DNA of 64,000 bases from Bacteroidota bacterium (lineage in GTDB: Bacteria > Bacteroidota > Bacteroidia > Bacteroidales > UBA12077): NCBI GenBank assembly GCA_020444275.1, contig JAHLLG010000001.1, positions 248,001 through 312,000 of the forward strand. Reading direction: 5' to 3'. Under the pieces are notes generated by a model that saw only the letters and a list, made by a program, of their open reading frames with translations, was not told the DNA's origin and did no database searches. Made by a program: the position numbers and the translations under genes. Below are positions 25,622 to 35,927 of the stretch, piece by piece (position 1 is the first letter of the stretch; every line of letters begins with the position of its first letter).

Positions 25622-26377
25622 CTAGTCATTAATACCAATTGTTCTTAAGTCGAAGTTTTTACCTAAATAAACTCTTCTTACTTGCTCATCTTCTGCAAGC
25701 TCTTTTGCATTACCTGCTTTTAATATGGAGCCTTCAAAAAGTAGGTATGCTCTATCTGTAATCGTTAATGTTTCATGAACATTGTGGTCAGTTATTAATA
25801 TACCGATATTTTTTTCTTTTAGTTTAGCAACTATTTCCTGAATATCTTCAACCGCAATTGGGTCTACTCCTGCAAAAGGCTCGTCTAGTAGTATGAATTT
25901 TGGTTTTATGGCCAGTGCACGGGCAATTTCAGTTCTTCTTCGCTCACCACCCGAAAGTTGAATACCAAGACTTTTACGGATCTTTTGAAGACCGAACTCA
26001 TCCAGTAAATTTTCAAGTCTTTCACGCTGTTCTTCTTTCGACATATCAGACATTTCCAGAACTGCCTTGATATTATCTTCAATGCTTAATTTTCTGAAAA
26101 CCGAAGCTTCCTGCGCAAGATAACCTACGCCTTTTTGAGCTCTTTTATAAACTGGTTCTTTGGTTATATCTTCATTGGCAAGATAAATTTTACCTGAATT
26201 TGGAGTAACCAATCCTACAATCATATAAAAGGTTGTTGTTTTTCCTGCTCCATTAGGACCTAGCAATCCAACAATTTCTCCTTGTTCAACTTCTACAGAA
26301 ACACCTTTTACTACAGTTCTTGACCGGTATTTTTTTACTAAGGTATCTGTACGCAGTTTAATCTTATCTTGACTCAT
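25622..26377 (-). CDS. lptB: LPS export ABC transporter ATP-binding protein
   Basis: A 251-residue ABC ATPase close to LptB in length and sequence. Walker A is [17 protein letters not shown] (about 35-51), the Q-loop region is [20 protein letters not shown], the signature is [16 protein letters not shown], Walker B is [15 protein letters not shown], and the H-loop is LITDHNVHE. FRKLSxEDNI and DHNVxETLxITDRAYL are features of LptB. It powers extraction of LPS from the inner membrane with LptFG, whose genes are not in the window. Confidence 0.94.
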   Translation of the reverse strand: MSQDKIKLRTDTLVKKYRSRTVVKGVSVEVEQGEIVGLLGPNGAGKTTTFYMIVGLVTPNSGKIYLANEDITKEPVYKRAQKGVGYLAQEASVFRKLSIEDNIKAVLEMSDMSKEEQRERLENLLDEFGLQKIRKSLGIQLSGGERRRTEIARALAIKPKFILLDEPFAGVDPIAVEDIQEIVAKLKEKNIGILITDHNVHETLTITDRAYLLFEGSILKAGNAKELAEDEQVRRVYLGKNFDLRTIGIND

Positions 26378-26507
26378 GATCTTGATTTTTTTGCAAATGT
26401 ATATATTTTATTATAAAAACTGTTTTTAGGAAATAATGTTGTCTTAAATTTAGCCTGACATATGTTTTAAACATTATATTTCCCAAGATTCATGAAATAA
26501 CAACAAG

Positions 26508-28973
26508 CTAGAATACCACCTGTACACCCACTCTTAATCCAAATTTTTGAATATTATCATGTTGCAGATGCGTTAAACGCCACATGGCATCAATTCGTAT
26601 TAACTTTAAAATATTTTCAATACCAATACTAGCTTCTGCATAAGGATCATTTAATTCATATAATCCATCGGGGAAATCCATAATACTTTGATGTTTATCG
26701 CTTAAATTGCCAATAACTCCTTTAGCTGATACCACCTCTCTCCATTTAAGTTTTCGCATCAATGGTATTTTGTTTAGGAAAAGACCTTGAAAATGATGCT
26801 CAACAAAAAGACCCACATATTCGTCACTGGCGAACTCGTAGTAATTCATCATATTAAAGGCATATTTGTCCAAAGCATAGGTTTCATTTCCTTCGTGAAG
26901 TTTTAGCAAAGGATATGGAACCTCTCCAAATAACTTTCCTCCATCCACAATAAATCTGGTATAACCGAACAAACCCATAGGGACTTTATCTTCAATACTC
27001 AGATTAATCGTATAATATTCGTATTCGCTACTGAATATATCTTTAAGCCCAGCGGTTAAATTCAATGTAAATACTGGACTATGTGTACCCAGGCTTAATC
27101 TGTTAAAGCTGCCTCGCACGAATTTCTCATTTTTAGCATATCGGGCATTTAACGTAACTTCAGAAGTGGTTATGGAGTTGAAATTTAATGTATCAGTACT
27201 AGTTGCCTTTTGGAATGGAATATACTGAGTCGATTCAATGTTTCTGTAATTATATGTAAATTTTGTGATTAATCCCTGAAACCACTCTTTTTCAAAGGTA
27301 GTGCTAAAATCATCTACCATGGTTAATTTATAATTTGGGTTTCGCCTTAGTATGGAGGTGAAAAAATTATCTTCGGTCAGAGCATTCGGACTTTGACCCA
27401 ATTGTTGAATGTCGTGTTTATATTGCATTTCAAGTGATACTCTCGGGTTTTTATCAAATAAATAGATGTAGCCAAGTCCGTATTTAAATCGGTTATCCAG
27501 ATCACCATAGGCAACGTGCGCGTTAATTTGAATATCTGTACTGAAGTTTCTGCTTGTTTCACCACCAAATCTAAATCGATTACCCTCTATTTCGTTAAAG
27601 CTATACAATTTGTAATAGGGACCAATTTGAAATAATCCAATTTCATAATGATACATCACCAACATGGAAACGATTTTTTCTATGGTTGTGTATACAGGAA
27701 CCTGTTGAATAGAATCCACCATGCTGTAAATGTTTTTCTCTTTGGGCGTAAGTTCCATTGGTCTGTTTTTATCCCAGAATTCCATATCGGTTTTTATTGC
27801 ATCTTCATCAACAATAACATCTTCTTTTAGATCTAAAATATCGGCAGGAGGAGGAGTTCTTAAATTAATGTTACTATATGCGGTCGTTTTTCTTCCAAAA
27901 AAACCTGTGGATTTATCTGAAATGTTAAAATCAAAGAACATTTTTTCGTTTTTAAGAAACCATAAACTGTCATCAACGGGAGTATATTCATATTCAGCTA
28001 CAAAATCGTTAATATAGTTTATGTTAACTTCTTTGGCCATTCTCATCTGGATTTTAACGATAGCAAATGAAGTATCGTTTACCCAGAAATCGCCTCTGAA
28101 TGTTCGTTCTTGTGTTCTTTTCGGAACGAATGAAATTTGATAGCACCATTTATTACCTATGTATGCACTATCAATTAAGTAATATTTGTAAAATAGCAAC
28201 CCAAAATCGGCAATGGGACTGACAAAACCAGGTTCAAATACCGAAACGTAATTTTCGTAGATATTAATATCCTGATACATTTTTCCGGTAAACTGAGATA
28301 AACTGGCATTTTCAAAACCCGAAATTTTTGATGCGGTTATAACTTCACGTTCTTTATCCGGATTTTTTGTGTAGTAATAATCTGATATTGTTTCAGTTAT
28401 GAAAATTGGCAGATAGGGTTTTCCGGTAACGGTCGAGGTATCAACATAATCAAAAATGAACTGAAAATCTCTAAATAACCTGTTTTGTTTGAACTCTTCA
28501 TCCACATTATTCACATCGAGCTCAATTTTATTATATAGCTGATAAGAAAAGTAATCGAACTTTGTGGGATTATGTTTCTTCTTATTGGCAATTATGTTAC
28601 GTAATATTGGATGAGCAGGGTTTTCCGTTGGTAGCACAACAATTTCTTCGAGGGCATATACATTTGGTTCTAGCTTGAAATTTAACTCCTGATAATTATA
28701 TTTATTTAATCGCTTAGTTTGTGGTTTATAACCAACAAATGATACAACTAAAGAATCATAGTTTTCTCTCGTTTCAAGAAAATATTCACCGTCCATATTG
28801 GTAATTGTTCCTATGGATGAATTCTTAAATGTTATATTGGCAAACGGAACAGGTTCATTTGTTTCTGAATCGAAAACAGATCCTCTTACTTTAGTTATTT
28901 GAGCCAGACTATTATTTCCCGGAGATAGAAAGAATGATAATAGCAGAAGAAAGATAATATAGAACTGTCGCAT
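26508..28973 (-). CDS. DUF5686 outer-membrane protein with CarboxypepD_reg-like domain
   Basis: An 821-residue protein from the ATG at 28973. It has a signal peptide (about 1-26), a carboxypeptidase-regulatory-like domain (about 28-110, VRGSVFDSETNEPVPFANITF) and the DUF5686 region (about 125-790) rich in alternating strands and aromatic residues. The end LRVGVQVVF fits the last strand of an outer-membrane barrel. This pairing is specific to Bacteroidota. Function is unknown; the layout suggests an outer-membrane barrel related to Omp85-like surface antigens. It is monocistronic, with 270 bp of non-coding DNA upstream in which I see no feature. Confidence 0.87.
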   Translation of the reverse strand: MRQFYIIFLLLLSFFLSPGNNSLAQITKVRGSVFDSETNEPVPFANITFKNSSIGTITNMDGEYFLETRENYDSLVVSFVGYKPQTKRLNKYNYQELNFKLEPNVYALEEIVVLPTENPAHPILRNIIANKKKHNPTKFDYFSYQLYNKIELDVNNVDEEFKQNRLFRDFQFIFDYVDTSTVTGKPYLPIFITETISDYYYTKNPDKEREVITASKISGFENASLSQFTGKMYQDINIYENYVSVFEPGFVSPIADFGLLFYKYYLIDSAYIGNKWCYQISFVPKRTQERTFRGDFWVNDTSFAIVKIQMRMAKEVNINYINDFVAEYEYTPVDDSLWFLKNEKMFFDFNISDKSTGFFGRKTTAYSNINLRTPPPADILDLKEDVIVDEDAIKTDMEFWDKNRPMELTPKEKNIYSMVDSIQQVPVYTTIEKIVSMLVMYHYEIGLFQIGPYYKLYSFNEIEGNRFRFGGETSRNFSTDIQINAHVAYGDLDNRFKYGLGYIYLFDKNPRVSLEMQYKHDIQQLGQSPNALTEDNFFTSILRRNPNYKLTMVDDFSTTFEKEWFQGLITKFTYNYRNIESTQYIPFQKATSTDTLNFNSITTSEVTLNARYAKNEKFVRGSFNRLSLGTHSPVFTLNLTAGLKDIFSSEYEYYTINLSIEDKVPMGLFGYTRFIVDGGKLFGEVPYPLLKLHEGNETYALDKYAFNMMNYYEFASDEYVGLFVEHHFQGLFLNKIPLMRKLKWREVVSAKGVIGNLSDKHQSIMDFPDGLYELNDPYAEASIGIENILKLIRIDAMWRLTHLQHDNIQKFGLRVGVQVVF

Positions 28974-29246
28974 CAAGAGTGTTTAAATTTTAAAATTAAC
29001 GTTTTATTTTTGAATTTAATCTGTTGCCGTAAAATATTTATGACGATTACATATTAATATTTACTACATTTACTTTAAAATAATAAGTTAGTTAAACCCA
29101 TTTGGGGTCACTATCAATCAATTCTACTCCCTTATGTAAGTGGTTAAAGTGGTGGGTAAATCAAGGTAACAAGTAACGTTTAGCTTGATTGTGGTGTTAT
29201 ATAAAAACAAAAATAGAATAATTTGCTTTAATAACAAGTAAAATTT

Positions 29247-30050
29247 TTATTCTGCGTCTATCTTTTTAGATATTCTTCTGGAAATTGCTATTCCAACCTC
29301 GTAAAGCAGTAATAATGGAAATGTTACTAGAATTAAGCTAAAAATATCTGGTGGTGTAATAGTTGCAGCAAGAATAAGGATTAATATAACAGCATGGCGA
29401 CGATATTTTTTTAAAAACGACGGAGTGATAAGTCCTGCTTTACTTAAAAAGTACACTAAAATAGGCAACTCGAATGTTACGCCGGCAGCAAGTGTTACCG
29501 ATGTTATGGTTCCTATATATGATTTTAAGTTTATTTGATTAACAACCTGGTCACTTACATTATAGGAACCTAAAAAATGCACCGATAATGGTGCTATAAC
29601 AAAATAGCCAAATAATACGCCGGTTAAAAAGAGAAATGAACTAATGGTAACTGCTCCTCTTGTATGTTTGGCTTCCTTTTCATAAAGTGCAGGACGAATA
29701 AAGCGCCAAAACTCCCAAAAAAGATATGGAAAGCCCAATATGATACCTGCAAAAATAGAAGTTGTAATATGCATGGTAAATTGCCCTGCCATTTTGATGC
29801 TAATAAGCTGGAATGATTTCGTGTTAATACATAGTTTGGGAATATGAACCTTTTCACCCAATTGACACAAGAGTTTGTTGGTTAAAAAACCAGGATTTTT
29901 TGGAGCTAATATGATTTCATCGAAAACAATTTCACGAAAAAAGAAGGCTGCTATAGCAATGATCAAAATAGCTGCAAATGCCCGAATGATATGCCATCGC
30001 AGTTCTTCGAGATGTTCCAGAAAGGTCATTTCTTTGTTTTCGGCCGGCAT
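29247..30050 (-). CDS. tatC: Sec-independent protein translocase TatC
   Basis: A 267-residue inner-membrane protein with six hydrophobic segments. The N-terminal motif FLEHLEELRWHIIRAF and the FPYLFWEFWRFIRPALYEKE segment are the TatC signatures that bind the twin-arginine signal. TPPDIFSLILVTFPLLLLYE marks the last helices. There is a longer first periplasmic loop than in E. coli, a usual trait of the phylum. tatA/B is not in the window. It follows kdsD directly (stop then start). Confidence 0.95.
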   Translation of the reverse strand: MPAENKEMTFLEHLEELRWHIIRAFAAILIIAIAAFFFREIVFDEIILAPKNPGFLTNKLLCQLGEKVHIPKLCINTKSFQLISIKMAGQFTMHITTSIFAGIILGFPYLFWEFWRFIRPALYEKEAKHTRGAVTISSFLFLTGVLFGYFVIAPLSVHFLGSYNVSDQVVNQINLKSYIGTITSVTLAAGVTFELPILVYFLSKAGLITPSFLKKYRRHAVILILILAATITPPDIFSLILVTFPLLLLYEVGIAISRRISKKIDAE

Positions 30051-31007
30051 CTATACAATTCCTTCTTTTAAAATATCGTGCAAATGAACCATGCCAACAT
30101 ACTTGTTTTTATTTACGACAACAAGCTGGGTTATATTATTGTTTTCCATTAAATGAAATGCATTAATTGCAAGTTCATCTTTATTTACTGTTTTTGGATT
30201 TGCCGACATAATATCTTTTGCTGTTAGGTTTTCAAACGTGTTATATTTTTGTAACATGCGTCGAATATCACCATCAGTAATTATACCCAAAATTTCGTTA
30301 GAATCGCCAAGAACTACTGTTGCTCCAAGTCTTTTCGAGCTTATTTCAATGATGACATCTTTAACATTCTCATTTTGTGTAACTTTTGGGGTTTCGTTGT
30401 TTTTATACAGATCGCTAACCCGCATATAAAGTTTTTTACCCAATGCACCACCTGGGTGAAACTTAGCAAAGTCGTCGCTAGAGAATCCTCTGTATTCCAA
30501 TAAACAAACTGCTAATGCATCACCAATTACAAGTTGTGCTGTTGTGCTGTTTGTCGGTGCAAGATTATTCGGACATGCCTCCTTGTCAACGGTTGATTTT
30601 AGCACATAGTCAGATTGCTTACCAAGAAATGAGTCAACATTTGAAACCATTCCAACCAAAGTATTGCCTCTGCTTTTAATAAGTGGCACCAATACTTTAA
30701 TTTCAGGAGTATTACCGCTTTTCGAGATGCAAATAATAACATCATCTTCCTGAATTATACCTAAATCGCCATGGATAGCATCAGCGGCATGCATAAATAT
30801 AGCCGGTGTTCCGGTTGAATTCAATGTGGCAACAATTTTTTGTGAAATGTTTGCGCTTTTGCCTATTCCTGTAACAATTACACGACCTTTACTTTTATAA
30901 ATGATTTGAACCACTTTTTCGAAATCCTGATCGATATAACTTGCCAACCTTTTAATTGATTCTGATTCCTGGAGAATAGTATTTTTTGCTAATTCGATTA
31001 TATTCAT
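30051..31007 (-). CDS. kdsD: D-arabinose 5-phosphate isomerase (KpsF/GutQ type)
   Basis: A 318-residue protein: SIS domain at about 30-170 (GRVIVTGIGKSANISQKIVATLNSTGTPA, HGDLGIIQEDDVIICISKSGNT) and two CBS domains at about 200-318 (SKRLGATVVLGDSNEILGIITDGDIRRML, NNITQLVVVNKNKYVGMVHLHDILKEG). It makes D-arabinose 5-phosphate from ribulose 5-phosphate, the first step of Kdo synthesis for LPS. It lies upstream of tatC in the same operon. A TACATTTG -7-like box (31102-31109) is about 100 bp before the start. Confidence 0.94.
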   Translation of the reverse strand: MNIIELAKNTILQESESIKRLASYIDQDFEKVVQIIYKSKGRVIVTGIGKSANISQKIVATLNSTGTPAIFMHAADAIHGDLGIIQEDDVIICISKSGNTPEIKVLVPLIKSRGNTLVGMVSNVDSFLGKQSDYVLKSTVDKEACPNNLAPTNSTTAQLVIGDALAVCLLEYRGFSSDDFAKFHPGGALGKKLYMRVSDLYKNNETPKVTQNENVKDVIIEISSKRLGATVVLGDSNEILGIITDGDIRRMLQKYNTFENLTAKDIMSANPKTVNKDELAINAFHLMENNNITQLVVVNKNKYVGMVHLHDILKEGIV

Positions 31008-31101
31008 ATATCCTTAGGTTTAATCACCACTAATCATTAAATGTCAAGAAAATCTCGACATTGTTATATTCTTTTTAAAATTTTTATTGTAAATTTATGT
31101 A

Positions 31102-31109
31102 CAAATGTA
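31102..31109 (-). promoter_or_regulatory. Candidate -7 box of the kdsD-tatC operon
   Basis: CAAATGTA on the plus strand reads TACATTTG on the minus strand and fits TAnnTTTG. No clear TTG lies 19-21 nt upstream, so support is partial. Confidence 0.3.
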
Positions 31110-31245
31110 TTTATTTTAAAATAAACTTAAGATGTTTCGTTTTAAAAGATGTTTTAGAAATTATTAAAAAGCTTGTAAGAAACAAAAAAGTTTATTTTTT
31201 TTATAAATTGACCTAAATCATATTACAAAATAATTAAAAGAAGGA

Positions 31246-33441
31246 ATGAGTGTAGGAGCAGATATTTCATTAAAAGAGTACCTCAAGAAATATTTTGGTT
31301 TTGATACATTTAAAGGCAATCAGGAGGTTGTTATCAGAAATGTACTTGACGGGAATGATTCTTTTGTTTTAATGCCTACTGGTGGAGGAAAATCATTATG
31401 CTATCAATTGCCATCATTAATTATGGATGGAACGGCTATTGTAATATCTCCCCTTATAGCATTGATGAAAAATCAGGTTGATGCTATGCGTGGTTTTAGC
31501 ACAGAAGAAGGAATTGCACACTTTTTAAACTCTTCGTTAACTAAAACTCAAATGCAAAAAGTTAAACAGGATGTTTTAGATGGTAAAACAAAACTGCTTT
31601 ATGTTGCACCTGAGTCGTTAACTAAAGAAGAAAATATTTTATTTCTTAAACAGGCTAAAATATCATTTTACGCAGTTGATGAAGCACACTGTATTTCTGA
31701 ATGGGGTCATGATTTCCGACCAGAATACAGAAGAATTCGTCCGATTGTAAATAAAATTGGTGAAGCCCCGATTATAGCATTAACAGCTACAGCAACTCCA
31801 AAAGTGCAGAGCGATATTCAAAAAAACCTGGATATGATGGATGCCAATGTTTTTAAATCGTCGTTTAACAGGGAGAATTTATACTATGAGGTTAGGCCTA
31901 AGGTTAATGCTGCAAAGGAAATAATTAAATTCATCAAAAATAACTCAGGTAAATCAGGAATTATATATTGCTTAAGTAGAAAAAAGGTTGAAGAGCTGGC
32001 AGAAGTTCTGCAGGTAAATGGAATAAAAGCTTTGCCTTATCATGCCGGAATGGATGCTGCAACACGAAGTGGTAACCAGGATAAATTCCTGATGGAGGAT
32101 GTTGATGTGATTGTAGCTACCATAGCTTTTGGTATGGGAATTGACAAGCCGGACGTTCGCTTTGTAATTCATTATGATATACCTAAAAGCTTAGAAGGGT
32201 ATTACCAGGAAACAGGTCGTGCAGGTCGTGATGGTGGCGAAGGTAAATGTATCTCTTTCTATAGCTATAAAGATATTCAGAAGTTAGAAAAATTTATGCA
32301 GGGCAAACCTTTGGCCGAACAAGAAATTGGTAAACAGCTTCTGTTAGAAACTGTAGCTTATGCGGAAAGTGCCGTTTGCCGAAGAAAAATGCTGTTACAT
32401 TATTTTGGCGAAGAATATCATCAAGAGAATTGTGAAAACTGCGACAATTGTAATCATCCAAAAGAACAATTTGAAGGCAAGGATGATGTGGTTCTTGCCC
32501 TGGAAGCTATTATTGCTGTTAAGGAAAAGTTTAAGGCAGAGCATGTAGCTAATGTGTTATCAGGAGTAAAAAATACTTCAATCAAATCATATAAACACCA
32601 TGAATTAGATGTTTTCGGTGAAGGATCGAAAGAAGATCCTAAATACTGGAATGCTGTATTACGTCAGGCATTAATTGCCGGGTTTATTGATAAGGATATT
32701 GAAAATTATGGTTTGTTAAGTGTAAATGAAAAGGGTCGTGAGTTTATTAAAAATCCTGAACCATTTATGCTTACAAAAGATCACGATTACGAATCGGCTG
32801 ATGATGAGATGGAAGGTAAATCAGGTGAAGGCAAAACGGGAGCGGTTGACAATGAGTTATTTAACATCTTAAAAGATCTTAGGAAAAAAGTTGCTAAAGA
32901 GCTGAATTTACCACCGTTTGTAATTTTCCAGGACCCTTCAATTGAAGATATGGCAATTCAATATCCGATAACACTTGAGGAGATGCAGCGTATTGCCGGA
33001 GTTGGTGCGGGTAAAGCTCAAAAATACGGGGCTAAATTTGTTGATTTAATTAAGAAGTACGTTGACGAGAAAGAGATTATCCGTCCGATGGATATGGTCG
33101 TTAAATCGATTGTAAATAAGTCCGGACTTAAAGTATATATAATTCAAAGTATCGACAGGCAGATGTCGTTAGATGATATTGCAGATGCTAAAGGCCTGGA
33201 GATGCATCAACTGATAGACGAAATCGAATCTATTGTTCAGTCGGGCACAAAAATTAATATTGATTATTACATTAATCAAACCATTGATGAGGATAAACAG
33301 GAAGATATTTACGAATATTTCCGCGAAGAAGCAGAAACAGAATCGATCGAAGCTGCTTTAGAGGAGCTGGGAGAAGAAGAGTATTCTGAAGAAGAGATAC
33401 GATTAATGCGTATTAAATTCTTCTCTGAATTAGGAAATTAA
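31246..33441 (+). CDS. recQ: ATP-dependent DNA helicase RecQ
   Basis: A 731-residue protein. The helicase core shows PTGGGKSLCYQLPSL (Walker A, about 45-59), DEAHCISEWGHDFRPEY (DEAH box and aromatic loop), TATATPKVQSDI and the motif VI QETGRAGRDGG. The RecQ C-terminal zinc site has CRRKMLLHYFGE and CENCDNC, followed by the winged helix and an HRDC domain (about 545-620). It unwinds DNA in recombination repair. The C-terminal extension after HRDC (about 110 residues, acidic) is longer than in E. coli and usual for the phylum. A terminator hairpin follows within 45 bp. Confidence 0.97.
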   Translation: MSVGADISLKEYLKKYFGFDTFKGNQEVVIRNVLDGNDSFVLMPTGGGKSLCYQLPSLIMDGTAIVISPLIALMKNQVDAMRGFSTEEGIAHFLNSSLTKTQMQKVKQDVLDGKTKLLYVAPESLTKEENILFLKQAKISFYAVDEAHCISEWGHDFRPEYRRIRPIVNKIGEAPIIALTATATPKVQSDIQKNLDMMDANVFKSSFNRENLYYEVRPKVNAAKEIIKFIKNNSGKSGIIYCLSRKKVEELAEVLQVNGIKALPYHAGMDAATRSGNQDKFLMEDVDVIVATIAFGMGIDKPDVRFVIHYDIPKSLEGYYQETGRAGRDGGEGKCISFYSYKDIQKLEKFMQGKPLAEQEIGKQLLLETVAYAESAVCRRKMLLHYFGEEYHQENCENCDNCNHPKEQFEGKDDVVLALEAIIAVKEKFKAEHVANVLSGVKNTSIKSYKHHELDVFGEGSKEDPKYWNAVLRQALIAGFIDKDIENYGLLSVNEKGREFIKNPEPFMLTKDHDYESADDEMEGKSGEGKTGAVDNELFNILKDLRKKVAKELNLPPFVIFQDPSIEDMAIQYPITLEEMQRIAGVGAGKAQKYGAKFVDLIKKYVDEKEIIRPMDMVVKSIVNKSGLKVYIIQSIDRQMSLDDIADAKGLEMHQLIDEIESIVQSGTKINIDYYINQTIDEDKQEDIYEYFREEAETESIEAALEELGEEEYSEEEIRLMRIKFFSELGN

Positions 33442-33482
33442 TATTAAATATTGAATTGTTCTAAAAAAATTATAACTTGGCT

Positions 33483-33506
33483 GGGATGCATTTTGCATCC
33501 CTTTTT
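33483..33506 (+). terminator. Rho-independent terminator after recQ
   Basis: GGGATGCA-TTT-TGCATCCC followed by TTTTT. It lies inside the track ORF that starts at 33477, which is evidence against that start. Confidence 0.85.
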
Positions 33507-33530
33507 CAATTATTCATAAAACGATTACTT

Positions 33531-34418
33531 GTGGAAACAGTTTTAAAAATAAACAATCTGAGTAAAAATTACGGAAACATACAAGCCGTAAAGAATGTCT
33601 CATTTGAAATCAAAAAAGGAGAGGTGTATGGAATCCTTGGTCCGAATGGCAGTGGAAAAACAACTACACTAGCTGTTGTGTTAGGCATTTTACAAGCCAA
33701 TGCTGGTAATTTTCAGTGGTTTGGACAACCGTTGAGCAAGCATACTCGCCGAAGAATTGGTTCGTTGGTTGAAACGCCTAATTTTTATCCTTACTTAACA
33801 TTATGGGAGAACCTTAAAATTGTTGCGAAAATAAAAGATGCTCCCGAAGATGATATCAATTATGCATTAGGAGTAGCTAATTTATTGAAAAGAAAACACA
33901 CAAACTTTGGTTATCTGTCATTAGGAATGAAGCAGCGCATGTCAATGGCATCGGTACTTATCGGAAATCCTGAAGTGTTAGTTTTAGACGAACCTACTAA
34001 TGGGCTCGATCCGGAAGGTTTTGCTGAAGTTCGGCATATTATACAAACCCAGGCAAAAGAAGGTAAGACAATTATACTGGCCAGTCATATTCTCGATGAG
34101 GTAGAAAAAGTGTGTTCTCATGCTGCAATTCTGAAATCAGGAGAGTTAATTGCAAACGGTAAGGTAGGAGAATTGTTGTCGACCGAAGAAACAGTTTATG
34201 TGCAGGCAGAAAAGCTTGATGAGTTGATGAAACTTTTGAATGATTCTGAAATTGCTTCGAAAACATACATGTCAGATGAGGATCTTGCTGTGGTGTTACA
34301 TAGTAATTATAAGTCGGCTGATTTGAGTAAGTTCTGCTTTGAACAAGGTTATCCGCTGTCGAAAATTGTGGTTAAAAAGCAGAGCCTTGAAGAACAGTTT
34401 TTACAATTAGTTAAATAA
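33531..34418 (+). CDS. ABC transporter ATP-binding protein
   Basis: 295 residues from the GTG at 33531 (VETVLKINNLSKNYG); the track start at 33477 is a TTG inside the recQ region and its terminator. Walker A is GPNGSGKTTTLAVVLG, the signature is LSLGMKQRMSMASVL and Walker B is VLVLDEPTNGLDPEG; the signature is the LSxGM form common in ABC-2 exporters. The C-terminal 70 residues are a DUF4162-like tail. It pairs with the permease gene that starts 29 bp downstream. Substrate unknown. Confidence 0.92.
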   Translation: METVLKINNLSKNYGNIQAVKNVSFEIKKGEVYGILGPNGSGKTTTLAVVLGILQANAGNFQWFGQPLSKHTRRRIGSLVETPNFYPYLTLWENLKIVAKIKDAPEDDINYALGVANLLKRKHTNFGYLSLGMKQRMSMASVLIGNPEVLVLDEPTNGLDPEGFAEVRHIIQTQAKEGKTIILASHILDEVEKVCSHAAILKSGELIANGKVGELLSTEETVYVQAEKLDELMKLLNDSEIASKTYMSDEDLAVVLHSNYKSADLSKFCFEQGYPLSKIVVKKQSLEEQFLQLVK

Positions 34419-34446
34419 GTTATTGTTTATCTTAAATAGAAATGTG

Positions 34447-35271
34447 ATGAAAAAACTTTTCAATCTTGAAAAAATAAAAGCCTTATCATATCCTGCCTTT
34501 AAAACATTAATGATCATACACTTTTTACTTTTCTTTTTAGTGATCCTTGTTGTATCAAGATGGCATATTACGATTCCCGGATTTTCTGTAAAAGGATTAT
34601 ATCAGTTTCCAAATATCTGGACATTTTTCCCTTGGGTAGCCAGTTGGTTTAATATATTTCTGACCATTGTTTTAATCACCCTGGTTGGTAATGAATTTGC
34701 ATTTAAAACTTTTCGCCAGAACGTGATTGATGGCTTAAGCAGAAATGATTTAATCGCAGGCAAGCTAATATTGATATTTACTGTTGCTGTTTATACTTTT
34801 TTAATGGTGCTTATAGCCGTGTTGATTTTTGGTTTAATTAAAACAGATGGTTTAACAGCCGGTAAAGTATTTGAGCATGTACATCTTCTGTTTGTATACT
34901 TTATTCAAGCCATTGGATATATGACACTGGGTTTATTATTTGCTATGATTTTTAGAAACACGGCACTATCAATAATTATGTTTATACTGTATTTCCCAAT
35001 TGAAGGTATTATTCGATTATTCTTTAAGCAGGAAGCAAGACGTTTTTTCCCGCTTAAAATTATATCTAACCTAACACCCAGACCTGAAATTTTAACCATG
35101 ACATCGGAGCAAAGTTATACCAATGCATCTGGAACAAGTTCTCTGGATCTTACTGAAATGGGGCTCTTACCAGAAGAACTTCCACTGGGAGTAACAGTAG
35201 TTGTTGCTTTAGGTTATATTGGTTTCTTTATAGGCATGTCGTTGCTGCTCATTAATAAACGAAATTTATAA
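34447..35271 (+). CDS. ABC-2 type transporter permease
   Basis: About 274 residues from the ATG at 34447 (the track start at 34423 is a TTG). There are six hydrophobic segments: about 20-40, 75-95, 115-140, 160-185, 188-205 and 245-268. It has no solute-binding part. The layout matches ABC-2 permeases of the NatB/CcmB-like type and it partners the preceding ATPase. A GC-rich terminator follows 8 bp after the stop. Confidence 0.85.
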   Translation: MKKLFNLEKIKALSYPAFKTLMIIHFLLFFLVILVVSRWHITIPGFSVKGLYQFPNIWTFFPWVASWFNIFLTIVLITLVGNEFAFKTFRQNVIDGLSRNDLIAGKLILIFTVAVYTFLMVLIAVLIFGLIKTDGLTAGKVFEHVHLLFVYFIQAIGYMTLGLLFAMIFRNTALSIIMFILYFPIEGIIRLFFKQEARRFFPLKIISNLTPRPEILTMTSEQSYTNASGTSSLDLTEMGLLPEELPLGVTVVVALGYIGFFIGMSLLLINKRNL

Positions 35272-35278
35272 ATACAAA

Positions 35279-35299
35279 GAGCCCGGATTTTCCGGGCTC
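35279..35299 (+). terminator. Rho-independent terminator after the ABC-2 operon
   Basis: GAGCCCGG-ATTTT-CCGGGCTC, an 8-bp GC-rich stem. A-rich sequence precedes it and T-rich sequence follows after a few bases. Confidence 0.8.
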
Positions 35300-35323
35300 A
35301 CTCATTATTAAACTATCACCAGA

Positions 35324-35809
35324 TTAACTTTGCATGATTTGCTTTAAAGTAGCACACATTTCATAATCTTCAACACTAATATAATAATCCAAAAGAGAGT
35401 TTAAAAAATCGGGATCATCATAATACGGATGCCTTTCATCAAATGTAATATCATTATTTATGGTAAGCTCAAAATAGTCTTCTCGTTTAAGTTTTGCTGA
35501 ATCTTTAAGATGATCAGATTCAATTTTATTTTGGTCCGGTGATTGCATTTGTTCTTGCGGTAAAAAAATTCCGTTTTGCAATACTTCTATGTAAGAAACA
35601 AGTTCTTTTTGCAGTTTTATAGCAGAATTATTTTCATTAATTAGTTCTTTATTAATCTTAAATTGCTTTTCAAGCCTACTTGTCCTGTCAGAGGTAACAG
35701 GTTCTTTGAGAATTTTCTTAATCTTATCTTCGTTTTGATGTATTAGATCCAGGTTGCTCCGAATACGTTGCTTAATTACTTCTGCTACCTTTTTTAAATA
35801 TTCAGCCAT
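35324..35809 (-). CDS. Hypothetical coiled-coil protein with UVR-like C-terminus
   Basis: A 161-residue soluble protein. Residues 1-75 are predicted helical and charged, with coiled-coil character (VIKQRIRSNLDLIHQNEDKIKKILK). A Gln-rich linker follows. The last 35 residues (FLNSLLDYYISVEDYEMCATLKQIM) resemble a UVR helical hairpin, the interaction motif also seen in the bifunctional nuclease at 9368. I do not recognise a named family. It may bind a UvrB/C-type or Clp-type partner; that is a guess. Confidence 0.65.
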   Translation of the reverse strand: MAEYLKKVAEVIKQRIRSNLDLIHQNEDKIKKILKEPVTSDRTSRLEKQFKINKELINENNSAIKLQKELVSYIEVLQNGIFLPQEQMQSPDQNKIESDHLKDSAKLKREDYFELTINNDITFDERHPYYDDPDFLNSLLDYYISVEDYEMCATLKQIMQS

Positions 35810-35927
35810 AATCTTAATTATTAGTTTGTTGACAACTAAAAAACACGTTAATGCAATAAATTGTTTACGCTATTTTGACGAACAGAACTATTCTTGTGAT
35901 AAATATTAATTAATCTGGAGTAAATAA

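Noticed and set aside
33477-33530. Upstream start of the ABC ATPase ORF
   Set aside because: It begins with TTG and spans the recQ terminator hairpin; GTG at 33531 fits the family.
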